Positions 27,507 through 36,245 of a stretch of 64,000 nucleotides of DNA are shown in pieces. Under the pieces are notes generated by a model that was given only the letters and a program-made list of their open reading frames with translations, was not told the origin of the DNA and did no database searches. This stretch comes from Betaproteobacteria bacterium (GTDB taxonomy: Bacteria; Pseudomonadota; Gammaproteobacteria; Burkholderiales; Rhodocyclaceae). How positions within the stretch are numbered: the stretch's first letter is position 1; every line of letters starts with the position of its first letter. The stretch spans positions 1-64,000 of the forward strand of contig JACRAR010000043.1 of the NCBI GenBank assembly GCA_016234745.1, read 5' to 3'. A program made the position numbers and the translations under genes.

Positions 27507-28676
27507 ATGAGCGAAAAATATTCTTTCGATACCCTGGCAGTGCGCGCCGGCCAGGAGCGCAGCCAGTTCAACGAGCACTCCGAAGCGCTCTACCTGACTT
27601 CCAGCTTCGTCTTCGAGAATGCGGCGCAGGCTGCCGCGCGTTTTTCAGGTGAAGAACCCGGCAATGTCTACGCCCGCTTCACCAATCCGACCGTGACTAC
27701 CTTGCAGGAACGCCTGGCTGCTCTTGAAGGCGCGGAAGGATGCATCGCCACGGCCTCGGGCATGGCGGCAATCCTCGCCATGATCATGGCCTTGCTCAAG
27801 GGTGGCGACCATATCGTCGCCTCGCGCAGCATTTTCGGTGCCACCCAACAACTCTTCGGCAATATCCTGCCCAAATTTGGCATTGACACGGATTTCATCG
27901 ACGGCGGCGATCCGGCTGCATTTCGTGCTGCACTCAAGCCGAATTCCCGCCTGATCTTCGTCGAAACGCCGTCGAACCCGCTCACCGAGGTGTTCGATAT
28001 CGCTGCTCTGGCACAGGTGGCACATGCCGCCGGCATGCTGCTGGCGGTAGACAACTGTTTTTGCACGCCGGCCTTGCAACGGCCGCTGGAGTTCGGCGCC
28101 GATCTGGTGATTCATTCGGCGACCAAATATCTTGATGGCCAGGGACGGGTTCTCGGCGGCGCAGTGTGTGGCAGCAAAATCTTGACCGAGGAAATATTCA
28201 AGTTCCTGCGCACCGCCGGTCCGTCGCTCTCGCCCTTCAACGCCTGGGTCATCCTCAAGGGTCTGGAGACACTCAAGATCCGCATGCAGGCGCAATCGAC
28301 GAACGCTCTTGCACTGGCGCGCTGGCTGGAGAACCAGCCGCAAGTAACCCGCGTGTTCTACCCCGGACTCGAATCGCACCCGCAACATGCCCTGGCCTTG
28401 CGCCAGCAGGCCAGCGGCGGCGCGATCGTCACCTTCGAGGTTGCCGGCGGGCGCGCGGCAGCCTGGCGCGTGGTCGACAACTGCCGGCTGCTCTCGATCA
28501 CCGCCAATCTGGGCGATACCAAGACCACCATCACCCATCCGGCCAGCACCACGCATGGACGCATCAGCGCAGAAGCGCGCGCAGCCTCGGGCATCACCGA
28601 AGGATTGCTGCGCATCGCCGTGGGACTCGAAGCCGTGACCGACATCGAAACGGATCTGGCGCGCGGGCTGGCCTGA
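27507..28676 (+). CDS. metZ: O-succinylhomoserine sulfhydrylase
   Basis: A 389-residue PLP enzyme of the Cys/Met-metabolism family that makes homocysteine from O-succinylhomoserine and sulfide. The cofactor lysine is in SATKYLDGQGRVLGG. RFTNPTVTTLQERLAALEG and SASGMAA-like IATASGMAAI are family features. I choose ATG 27507, with GGTGA just upstream; TTG 27492 directly follows the terminator T-run. It closes the conserved asd-to-metZ block and is probably repressed by SAM through the upstream riboswitch. Confidence 0.93.
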   Translation: MSEKYSFDTLAVRAGQERSQFNEHSEALYLTSSFVFENAAQAAARFSGEEPGNVYARFTNPTVTTLQERLAALEGAEGCIATASGMAAILAMIMALLKGGDHIVASRSIFGATQQLFGNILPKFGIDTDFIDGGDPAAFRAALKPNSRLIFVETPSNPLTEVFDIAALAQVAHAAGMLLAVDNCFCTPALQRPLEFGADLVIHSATKYLDGQGRVLGGAVCGSKILTEEIFKFLRTAGPSLSPFNAWVILKGLETLKIRMQAQSTNALALARWLENQPQVTRVFYPGLESHPQHALALRQQASGGAIVTFEVAGGRAAAWRVVDNCRLLSITANLGDTKTTITHPASTTHGRISAEARAASGITEGLLRIAVGLEAVTDIETDLARGLA

Positions 28677-28703
28677 AGTCCGCATCAACCGCAGCCCGGC
28701 GCC

Positions 28704-29774
28704 ATGCGACTGTTCGTCGATATTTCCGCGCACGGCTTCGGCCATCTGGCGCAAACCGCGCCGGTGCTGAACACCCTGCAGCAGGCACTGCCCCGATTGC
28801 GCCTGACCGTACGCAGCGGCCTGACACATGAACGCCTGCTGATGCGCATCCGGGCACCCTTCGAGTTCGTTGCCGGGGCGGCTGATTTTGGTTTTGTAAT
28901 GCACAACGCCCTCGACCTCGATCTTGGCGCCAGCGCCGCACGCTATCGCGAACGGCACCGCTACTGGCAGGATGCCGTGGACCGCGAAGCCGACTTTCTG
29001 CGCCAGCAAAAACCTGATCTGGTATTCAGCAACGTGTCCTATCTTCCGCTGGCCGGTGCCGCCGCTGCCGGCATTCCGGCCGTGGCGATGTGCTCATTGA
29101 ACTGGGCCGACTTGTTTGCGCATTACTTCGGGGAGGAAACCTGGGCGGCAGCGATCCACGCCGAGATGCTGCGCGCCTACAACAGCGCCGCTGCTTTTCT
29201 GCGCGTCACGCCCGGCATGCCCATGCCGGACTTGTTTAACCTGCATGCGATCGGCCCGATTGCCGATGTTCTGCTGCCCCGGCGCGACAAGATTGCCGAA
29301 CGCCTGAATCTGCCGGCAGCGGCACGCTGGGTGCTGATCGCGCTCGGCGGCGTCGATCATCCATTGCCGGTCGGTGCATGGCCGCGTCTTTCGAATGTGT
29401 TTTGGCTGGCACCCGGCACTGGACAAGCTGACAGGAACGACATCCGGTACTTCGACGCAAGCCTCCCCTTTGCAGATCTGCTTGCGAGTGTCGATGCCCT
29501 GATCACCAAGACCGGTTACGGCAGTTTCGCCGAGGCCGCCTGCCAGGGCGTCCCCATGCTCTATTTGCGGCGTCCGGATTGGCCCGAGGAAGCCTGCCTG
29601 ATCGACTGGGTGCGCGACCACAATCGCACAATGGAGATCACCCGCACAGTAGCCGACTCAGGCGATCTTGCAGGCGTACTGGAGAAGATTTGGCAGGCAG
29701 CCCCCCCGCCAATTCCTCAGCCCGCGGGAATACGACAAGCATGCGATTATCTCGCCCGACTTCTGGCTAAATAG
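28704..29774 (+). CDS. GT-B fold glycosyltransferase-like protein
   Basis: A 356-residue protein resembling MurG-like and UDP-glucuronosyltransferase-like GT-B proteins, and the N-terminal part of L-arabinokinase-type proteins. The N-terminal Rossmann half opens DISAHGFGHLAQTAPVLNTL, with a glycine-rich donor-side loop. The C-terminal half has LIALGGVDHPLP and VDALITKTGYGSFAEAACQGVPMLYL, the classic nucleotide-sugar binding region. It follows metZ by 27 bp. Donor and acceptor are unknown. Confidence 0.65.
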   Translation: MRLFVDISAHGFGHLAQTAPVLNTLQQALPRLRLTVRSGLTHERLLMRIRAPFEFVAGAADFGFVMHNALDLDLGASAARYRERHRYWQDAVDREADFLRQQKPDLVFSNVSYLPLAGAAAAGIPAVAMCSLNWADLFAHYFGEETWAAAIHAEMLRAYNSAAAFLRVTPGMPMPDLFNLHAIGPIADVLLPRRDKIAERLNLPAAARWVLIALGGVDHPLPVGAWPRLSNVFWLAPGTGQADRNDIRYFDASLPFADLLASVDALITKTGYGSFAEAACQGVPMLYLRRPDWPEEACLIDWVRDHNRTMEITRTVADSGDLAGVLEKIWQAAPPPIPQPAGIRQACDYLARLLAK

Positions 29775-29847
29775 GCTCACAAAGCAGTCCAGGAATCCGG
29801 CTGAAACTCGAAGATACGCCAGGCATAGCAGCTACAATGAAACCGAC

Positions 29848-30489
29848 GTGAAAAAACCCGCTTTAGAACCTGCCGCACTCCCCCCGCTTGTCCTGACCAG
29901 CGACCGGCTGCGTCTGGCCGAGCGCCATTTGAGTCAAGCCGACCGCGTCATGGCCAAGCTGGTGCGCACGCACGGCAACTGCCGGCTCGCTGCCAGAAAG
30001 AACCAGCCTTTCCACGCCCTGACATCGGCCATCATCAGCCAGCAATTGTCCGCCAAGGCCGCCGCCACCATCGCCGCGCGCGTTGCGCAACTGGCGCCCC
30101 GTCCTTTTACTGCCGAGGCGATGCTGTCTGTCGCAGCGGAAAACCTGCGTGCCGCCGGCCTGTCGTCAGCCAAGACCCGCTATATCCATGAACTGGCACG
30201 GCGAGTGGTGGATGACGATCTGGACTTTGGACGCATCCGCAAGCTCGGCGACGAGGCAGCGATTGCTGCGCTCACCGAAGTCCCCGGCATCGGCCGCTGG
30301 ACCGCCGAAATGTTCCTGATCTTCACGCTCAGACGGCCGGACATTCTCTCGCTCGGCGATGCCGGGCTCGCCCGCTCAGTGCGACTGCTGTATGGCGAAA
30401 TGGCGGAAATGCAACGCGTTGCCGAACGCTGGCGGCCTTATCGTTCGGTTGCCTGCTGGTATCTGTGGCGCCATCTGGATAACGACTGA
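29848..30489 (+). CDS. DNA-3-methyladenine glycosylase II-like (HhH-GPD)
   Basis: A 213-residue base-excision enzyme of the HhH-GPD superfamily, close to short AlkA/Mag proteins. It shows FHALTSAIISQQLSAKAA, the hairpin VPGIGRWTAEMFL and a conserved aspartate in LSLGDAGLARSV, expected to be catalytic. The GTG at 29848 gives the family-typical start. A nearby ATG is out of frame, and the frame continues upstream inside the glycosyltransferase. It should remove alkylated purines from DNA. It lacks the N-terminal domain of E. coli AlkA. Confidence 0.85.
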   Translation: MKKPALEPAALPPLVLTSDRLRLAERHLSQADRVMAKLVRTHGNCRLAARKNQPFHALTSAIISQQLSAKAAATIAARVAQLAPRPFTAEAMLSVAAENLRAAGLSSAKTRYIHELARRVVDDDLDFGRIRKLGDEAAIAALTEVPGIGRWTAEMFLIFTLRRPDILSLGDAGLARSVRLLYGEMAEMQRVAERWRPYRSVACWYLWRHLDND

Positions 30490-30521
30490 AACAAATTCTT
30501 TTCTTGCGGTTTCCAATTAAG

Positions 30522-30539
30522 CTGTTACACCTGTTACAC
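30522..30539. repeat. Tandem 9-bp repeat
   Basis: CTGTTACAC occurs twice in direct succession, in the 189-bp gap upstream of rhlE. It could be a regulator site for the helicase gene. No more can be said from the sequence. Confidence 0.5.
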
Positions 30540-30678
30540 TCCGCCCCGCGCTGGCCATCCTATCAGTCTGTTTGCCGCGCTTCGCGTTTAGATTCTCTCT
30601 CCGCGTTCCATCCCGTAAGCGATTCTTCCTAGACTGGTGCGTGACATTCACGCAGGGTTGAGTCTAGGAGTAAACCCC

Positions 30679-31995
30679 ATGCATTTCAACAATCTCGGCC
30701 TGCGTGCCGAACTTCTGCGTGCCATTGCCGATCAAGGCTACGACACGCCCACCCCGATCCAGGCACAGGCGATTCCGGTCGTCCTGGCCGGCCGCGACCT
30801 GATGGCCGCGGCACAGACCGGCACCGGCAAGACCGCCGGCTTCACCCTGCCGATCCTGCAACTCCTCAGCACGCGCCCCGCCGCTTCTCGCGGCAAGCCG
30901 CGCGTGCTGATCCTGACGCCGACGCGCGAACTCGCCGCCCAGGTCGAGCAAAGCGTGTGCACCTACGGCAAGCATTTGCCGCTCAAATCGGCAGCCATCT
31001 TCGGCGGCGTCAGCATGGTGCCGCAGTTGAAGGCATTAAAGGGTGGCGTGGATATTCTCGTCGCCACCCCCGGCCGCCTGCTCGACCATCTCGGCCAGCG
31101 CAACGCCGATCTTTCCGGTATCGAGATTTTTGTTCTCGACGAGGCCGATCGCATGCTCGACATGGGCTTCATGCCCGACATCCGCAAGGTCATCGCGCTG
31201 ATCCCCAAACAGAAACAGAGCCTGCTGTTCTCTGCGACTTTCCCCGAGGAGATCCGCGCCCTCGCCGCCGGCCTGCTGCGCAACCCGCAGACAGTCGAAG
31301 TGGCGCCGCGCAATGCCACGGTCGACCTGATCACCCAGGCGGTCTATCACGTCGACAAGGCGAAGAAACGCGACCTGCTGCAGAAGCTGATCGAGGACCA
31401 CAGCTGGCACCAGGTGCTGGTGTTCACCCGCACCAAGCATGGCGCCAATGCGCTCTCCGAAAAACTCGACAAGGCCGGCATCAGTTCCGCCGCGATCCAC
31501 GGCAACAAGAGCCAGGGCGCGCGCACCCGGGCGCTGGCCGACTTCAAGAGCCTCAAGCTGAATGTGCTGGTGGCCACCGACATCGCCGCGCGCGGACTGG
31601 ACATCGACCAGTTGCCGCATGTGGTGAACTACGAGCTGCCCAACGTGCCAGAAGATTATGTGCATCGCATCGGCCGCACCGGCCGCGCCGGCTCCAGCGG
31701 CGAAGCCATCTCGCTGGTGTGCGTCGACGAGCACGCGCTGCTGCGCGACATCGAGCGCCTGCTCAAGCAGCCGATCGAGAAGCGCCTGATGCCGGGCTTC
31801 GAACCCGATCCAAGCATCCGTGCCGAACCGATCGAGAATGGCCGCAACAAGGGACGCCAGGCGCCACGCGGCGCGGTGCCAGGGCGGCAGAACAAGCCAC
31901 GGCAGCGTCCGCCGCAAAGTACCAAGCCTGCGCGCAATGGCGGCGGGCAAGGTCGCGGCACTTCCAGCCGTCATTCCGGTGCGGGGCATCACTGA
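30679..31995 (+). CDS. rhlE: DEAD-box RNA helicase, RhlE type
   Basis: A 438-residue ATP-dependent RNA helicase. Q motif [14 protein letters not shown], Walker [20 protein letters not shown] box [16 protein letters not shown] (LFSATFPEE) and [19 protein letters not shown] are all present. A basic, Pro/Gly/Arg-rich tail (about residues 385-438) probably adds RNA contacts. I start at ATG 30679 with AGGAG 8 bp upstream. The roughly 190-bp upstream gap could hold a cold-responsive leader, as in relatives, but no specific element was identified. Confidence 0.92.
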   Translation: MHFNNLGLRAELLRAIADQGYDTPTPIQAQAIPVVLAGRDLMAAAQTGTGKTAGFTLPILQLLSTRPAASRGKPRVLILTPTRELAAQVEQSVCTYGKHLPLKSAAIFGGVSMVPQLKALKGGVDILVATPGRLLDHLGQRNADLSGIEIFVLDEADRMLDMGFMPDIRKVIALIPKQKQSLLFSATFPEEIRALAAGLLRNPQTVEVAPRNATVDLITQAVYHVDKAKKRDLLQKLIEDHSWHQVLVFTRTKHGANALSEKLDKAGISSAAIHGNKSQGARTRALADFKSLKLNVLVATDIAARGLDIDQLPHVVNYELPNVPEDYVHRIGRTGRAGSSGEAISLVCVDEHALLRDIERLLKQPIEKRLMPGFEPDPSIRAEPIENGRNKGRQAPRGAVPGRQNKPRQRPPQSTKPARNGGGQGRGTSSRHSGAGHH

Positions 31996-32039
31996 GCACC
32001 CATCTCTTTACGCTTAATGGGGAGTCCATATACGCAGAG

Positions 32040-32333
32040 TTAGGCATACCTGAATTCAATCCTACGAACTTTCTTCAGGTCTACCGTCTGCTTGGCTTGC
32101 CATAAATCGTAATTGTCTTGCATCGTCAGCCAGCTTTCTGGGGAGCGCCCCAAAGCTTTTGAGAGACGCAGAGCCATTTCCGGACTAATGCCGCTGGTTT
32201 CATTCAGAACGCGGTGAAGGGTCGATGCAGCAACGCCCAAGTTAAGGGCAAGCTCCCTGCAACTGATTTGATTGGGCGTAAGGTAAACCTCTTGAATAAA
32301 CGCGCCGGGGTGTGGCGGATTGTGCATAGCCAT
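32040..32333 (-). CDS. higA: HigA family antitoxin
   Basis: A 97-residue antitoxin with the start NPPHPGAFIQEVYL and a helix-turn-helix (LALNLGVAASTLHRVLNETSGISPEMALRLSKAL, residues about 28-61), ending with the typical LSKALGRSPESWLTMQDNYDLW. It should neutralise HigB and repress the operon. It overlaps the toxin remnant by one base. It appears complete, although the toxin is not. Confidence 0.9.
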   Translation of the reverse strand: MAMHNPPHPGAFIQEVYLTPNQISCRELALNLGVAASTLHRVLNETSGISPEMALRLSKALGRSPESWLTMQDNYDLWQAKQTVDLKKVRRIEFRYA

Positions 32334-32521
32334 TAGTGATAATCCTCGTAATCCAGAACAAAAGCATTACCGTCTTCGAACTCGAACGTGACACGCCAGT
32401 TCTCGTTTACCCATATTGACCAGCGTCCCCGCCCGCTTCCTATTAGTGGGTGAAGCCGAAAGCCGGGAATGTCCATGTCTTTGATAGTTTGAGCAGTATC
32501 GAGCGCGGCCAGTTGCATCAA
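32333..32521 (-). pseudogene. higB: HigB toxin, N-terminal third missing
   Basis: The 62 residues match the C-terminal two thirds of HigB/RelE-family toxins: LAALDTAQTIKDMDIPGFRLHPL, then WSIWVNENWRVTFEFEDGNAFVLDYEDYH. Family members are about 92 residues and begin with roughly 28-30 more (MIKSF-like). Upstream the frame runs only eight codons to a stop at 32545-32543, inside a perfect hairpin, and no other frame restores the missing part. The toxin is probably inactive, though an internal start cannot be excluded. Confidence 0.75.
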
Positions 32522-32534
32522 GAAACCTGATTGC

Positions 32535-32561
32535 CTACTGGCTCAGCTAGTGAGCCAGTAG
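32535..32561. repeat. Perfect 11-bp inverted repeat at the higB breakpoint
   Basis: CTACTGGCTCA (32535-32545), spacer GCTAG, TGAGCCAGTAG (32551-32561). No T-run follows on either strand, so it is not an obvious terminator. It coincides with the point where higB homology stops and lies just upstream of the restriction-like operon, so it may be a junction of inserted DNA. Confidence 0.8.
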
Positions 32562-32630
32562 GGCGTGCATACTAGCGCCACTTTAATATTGTGACAAAAC
32601 CGGCTATTGCCCTCGATTTCCATAAAGATG

Positions 32631-32643
32631 GGGTATGATACCC
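32631..32643. promoter_or_regulatory. Palindromic operator over the -10 box of the restriction-like operon
   Basis: GGGTAT-G-ATACCC is a perfect 6-bp inverted repeat with a one-base centre. It contains TATGAT (32634-32639), the best -10 candidate for the operon whose first gene starts at 32667 behind GAGGAG. No good -35 hexamer was found, which fits an activator-dependent or MerR-type promoter. The HTH protein encoded by the first gene is the natural ligand. Confidence 0.5.
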
Positions 32644-32666
32644 GATAATTTGAGGAGCCTTAAGGG

Positions 32667-33164
32667 ATGCAACTCGTCACCACGCGCGACGCGACACGCC
32701 TGACGGGTCTCTCGACGGAGCAACTCCGCGAGTGGACGAACCGCCGTGCGTTGATTCCAGCCGACGTGAAACCCAAAGGCCATGGATCCCCGGCGCGCTA
32801 CTCTTGGCAAACGATCCTGTTGCTGCGCTTGGCGCTAATCATGCGGGACCGCTTCAAGATGGAACTCCATGCGCATCGCGACCTGTTTGCTGATCTTGGA
32901 AGCGATTTTGGCCGCGTGTCTTTCCTATCTCTATGGGGAAAATCTCTAGCCCTGTATGGCGGACAACGCTGGCGGTTAGTCGATCTAGAAGACACACGAA
33001 TCGTTGACGTCGATTGCATCGTGCTACGGCTCGATCCTCATCTTCAAGTGCTGTCCGCTGGCTTTTCCTTGCCGCAACCCAGTACGCTAAGCCAGATATC
33101 TTTGTTTCCGGCACTTGGCGTGGCTGGCGACCGCGCTTCCGTGGCCGTCGCGAGACGGGGCTGA
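32667..33164 (+). CDS. MerR-like helix-turn-helix protein, putative operon regulator
   Basis: A 165-residue protein. Residues about 3-60 read as a winged MerR-type HTH: VTTRDATRLTGLSTEQLREWTNRRALIPADV...ARYSWQTILLLRLALIM. The remaining 100 residues have no family I recognise and lack the long MerR dimerisation coil. It precedes the methyltransferase by 3 bp. By position it resembles the controller gene of a restriction-modification system, timing methylase and nuclease expression. It could instead contribute to DNA recognition. Confidence 0.65.
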   Translation: MQLVTTRDATRLTGLSTEQLREWTNRRALIPADVKPKGHGSPARYSWQTILLLRLALIMRDRFKMELHAHRDLFADLGSDFGRVSFLSLWGKSLALYGGQRWRLVDLEDTRIVDVDCIVLRLDPHLQVLSAGFSLPQPSTLSQISLFPALGVAGDRASVAVARRG

Positions 33165-33167
33165 CAC

Positions 33168-36100
33168 ATGAACAGCGCAGCCTTCACCAAAGCCCTGACC
33201 GAGACTGGCTATTTGCTGCCGAATGGCGAACCTGCGCCAGGTTTAGCGCGCTTAGGTCAAGATGTGACCTCCCGGCTACGGCCGGTTCTTTCAGACGTCC
33301 GCGTGGGCCTACAGGCCGATGCGGTATTCTCGGCACAAAATACACCCACGACCATCTTCAAGGATGCCGGCGGCAGCACTCCAACAGAAAAGCAGATTGC
33401 TCAATGGCACGAGGCGGCCTGGAATGTTGGCGTTGCGCCGTTGCTTTGGATCATCACGCCTACGGACATTCGCTTGTACGACTGCTATGCTTCACCGGCC
33501 AAAGAAAGCCCGCAGCAGATTGCCACTCAGCCGCTCGACGTGTTTCCGCTGAATGCCGAAGAGCGGCTGCGTGCCCTCGATGCGATGTGCGGTCGTTTTG
33601 CCACCGAGACAGGCGCATTTTGGTCTAGCGCGATCGGCCGGAGGATCGATCGCCGCTATCGGGTGGACCGCGAGCTACTAAGCGAGATCAATGCATTGGA
33701 AGAACAGTTGACCCTTGTTGCGCCAGCAAGTACGCAGCCATTTCCAGACAACCGAGAAGAGGTAAGGGCCGCGCGGGACTTCGCACAGCGCCTGATCGGC
33801 CGCTGTATCTTTACATCCTACCTTGTTGATCGCGGCATTGCACAGCCATTCTTGCCGCCGGGCTTCCCGTCGGATATTGCCGAAATGTTCGCAACCGTCG
33901 AATCAACGTTCAGTCTCTTCAAGTGGCTGCGCAGTACGTTCAATGGTGACCTGTTCCCCATGGACGATCCGGGGGCAGAACATAAGCGCCTTGGCGACGC
34001 ACACTTGACCCTGCTTCGTGACTTTGTCGAAGGGCGGAGTCTGGTGTCGGGGCAGGGACGCTTGTTCCGCTTCCGCTACGACGCCATCCCCGTCGATCTC
34101 ATCAGTTCGATCTATCAGCAGTTTGCACGATCAAGTGCTGCTGACGAGGCGCATGTGCAGGGGCTGCACTACACGCCGGTCGAGTTGGTGCACCTGACGC
34201 TTGACCCGGTGTTCGAGGCATTGCCTGCCACCGCCCGCGTGATCGACCCGACATGCGGCTCCGGCGCCTTCCTGGTCGAGGCGTTCCGCCGTCTCGTCTG
34301 GAAAAGCAGCAGGGGCAGACCGGCGAGCCGTGCCACGGTTCGCAAGGTCCTCTACAAGCAGCTCTATGGCATCGACATTAACAAATCGGCCCTGGGTATC
34401 GCCGCCTTTAGCTTGTACTTGGCAGCTCTTGAACTCGATGAAGAGCCGGTGACCAACATCCTCGACCTCAAGTTCGATCGCCTGATCGGCGCCACCTTGT
34501 TCCAGGCTGACACGGTCAACGACAAACTGCCGCCCCCCGTCGCCGAGCATGCCTTCGATGCGGTGGTGGGAAATCCACCCTGGACTTTTGTGCGGCAAGC
34601 GACGCCTCTGCGCAAGCGTACAGCAGGTGATGACGGAACCACCCGCCCGCGGCGCAGCCCCGACCAAGAATTCCTGTGGGTAGCTGCTCGGCTTGCAGGC
34701 GACACCGGACGTATCGGCATAATCATGAAGGCTTCGCCATTCTTCTCGAAAGACCAGCATGCAGTTGACGCGAGGCAGGCTATTCTTCGCAAACTGGCGC
34801 CCGCAGCCCTGGTCAACCTTTCAGCGCTACGCAAAGAAGAACTTTTCCCCGATGCAACCGGGCCCGCACTGCTGTTCTTCGCGCGCTGCGCCCTAATTGA
34901 TCAGGATGATCGCCTCTTGGTTGGCTCCATCCCATGGACGCCGAACTTCCGTCGCAACGGTGTTTTCCCAGTCGGGCCGGGTGAGTTCAGAAGCCTGCCG
35001 TTATCTCGCGTGCTGCGCACGCCGCCGATGCTCAAAGCGGCGACCTTTGGTACTGTGCGTGACGGGTGGTTAATCGAGAAACTAGAACGTTCGTTTCCGA
35101 CGCTTGAAATGTTGCTGTGTAACGCAGGGCTCGACACACGGGGGCAAGGATTCAAAGTTAATGGAGACGTCCTATACCTGTCTCCTGAAGGGTATTTCAA
35201 GCTGTGCGTGCTAACCCCGGACCACTATAGGCCCTTCCGAGTGAACGAGCGTACGCTTGATCACTTTACTCATGATTCGCTGCATCGGATTCGCAACCCC
35301 GCCATCTTTAAGGGGCCGTTACTCATTTGTCCGAAAGGAACGTTCGGTCGCGCAGCGGAACCGGGGCGCTATAGCGCAGCGTTCATCAGCCAGAGTGTTC
35401 TGTATACCGAGAGTTTTTATGGCATCTCGTTCGCCGGGAAGAAACCCGAGGCCGCGAAGATCCTTGCGGCGATTCTCAATTCGAGTGTCGTTGCATTCCA
35501 GCTTGCTTTTGGTGGCAGCACTTGGGGTCTGGAAAGGCCGACCGTAGAACCAGGTGATTTACTATCACTTCGTGTTCCTGACTTGGCAACTGCGGATCCA
35601 GCGTTGTTGCAGGCAGTGCTTGCTGCGGAGTCGGAGGTCGCAGAAGACGCTAAGAATGGCCAACGAATCGAAGCACTCGATCAGGCCATCTATGACCTGT
35701 ATGGTTTGGATCGAGATGAAGCCATGCTTGCCGGCGAAAGTGTAGCGCGCGCACGCATGCTCCTATTCGAAGGGCGCGTGCAGCGGATGGCCTTCGTCAA
35801 AACACCGACGCCCGACGCGCTGTCCGCATACGCTGGCGAAGTCGTTCACACGGTGAACGCCTATCTTCGTGCGCGTGGCAAGCGCCACCTGGAGGCAATC
35901 ATCTATCCGATGCGGATCGTGCAGGGCAATTTGGCTGACGACATACCGGGCATTACGGCAGTAAGGTTCGCCATGGTCGCCGGTGCGCCGACAGATGTAG
36001 CTATCACCCATCAAGGCGGCGCAGCCGAAATCGAACGGCTGGCGACACTATTACGCGGTCAGGTCAATACCGAAACGCCACCTTATCTCAACGAGAGACG

Positions 36101-36245
36101 CCAACTCCGAATCTACAACGAGAACGAGCTATTTATTCTAAAGCCTTCTGAGATCCGTTATTGGACGCGGGCGGCAGGTTTCAATGATGCGGACGTCATT
36201 TTAGCGGACCATTGGATCAGGGACCGTCATGCGTCTGTTGCCTGA
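33168..36245 (+). CDS. N6-adenine DNA methyltransferase, Eco57I/type IIG-like
   Basis: A 1025-residue protein. Motif I is DPTCGSGAF (D360-F368) for S-adenosylmethionine, and motif IV is NPPW (469-472), which defines N6-adenine methylases. A target-recognition region spans roughly 620-850 and ends with ALDQAIYDLYGL, as in type IIG and Eco57I-like enzymes. The first 200 residues look like the nuclease or helical part of such enzymes (LLWIITPTDIRLYDCY), but no D...ExK set is visible, so the nuclease is probably lost. A separate nuclease gene overlaps its 3' end by 17 bp. It presumably marks self DNA for a restriction system. Confidence 0.85.
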   Translation: MNSAAFTKALTETGYLLPNGEPAPGLARLGQDVTSRLRPVLSDVRVGLQADAVFSAQNTPTTIFKDAGGSTPTEKQIAQWHEAAWNVGVAPLLWIITPTDIRLYDCYASPAKESPQQIATQPLDVFPLNAEERLRALDAMCGRFATETGAFWSSAIGRRIDRRYRVDRELLSEINALEEQLTLVAPASTQPFPDNREEVRAARDFAQRLIGRCIFTSYLVDRGIAQPFLPPGFPSDIAEMFATVESTFSLFKWLRSTFNGDLFPMDDPGAEHKRLGDAHLTLLRDFVEGRSLVSGQGRLFRFRYDAIPVDLISSIYQQFARSSAADEAHVQGLHYTPVELVHLTLDPVFEALPATARVIDPTCGSGAFLVEAFRRLVWKSSRGRPASRATVRKVLYKQLYGIDINKSALGIAAFSLYLAALELDEEPVTNILDLKFDRLIGATLFQADTVNDKLPPPVAEHAFDAVVGNPPWTFVRQATPLRKRTAGDDGTTRPRRSPDQEFLWVAARLAGDTGRIGIIMKASPFFSKDQHAVDARQAILRKLAPAALVNLSALRKEELFPDATGPALLFFARCALIDQDDRLLVGSIPWTPNFRRNGVFPVGPGEFRSLPLSRVLRTPPMLKAATFGTVRDGWLIEKLERSFPTLEMLLCNAGLDTRGQGFKVNGDVLYLSPEGYFKLCVLTPDHYRPFRVNERTLDHFTHDSLHRIRNPAIFKGPLLICPKGTFGRAAEPGRYSAAFISQSVLYTESFYGISFAGKKPEAAKILAAILNSSVVAFQLAFGGSTWGLERPTVEPGDLLSLRVPDLATADPALLQAVLAAESEVAEDAKNGQRIEALDQAIYDLYGLDRDEAMLAGESVARARMLLFEGRVQRMAFVKTPTPDALSAYAGEVVHTVNAYLRARGKRHLEAIIYPMRIVQGNLADDIPGITAVRFAMVAGAPTDVAITHQGGAAEIERLATLLRGQVNTETPPYLNERRQLRIYNENELFILKPSEIRYWTRAAGFNDADVILADHWIRDRHASVA

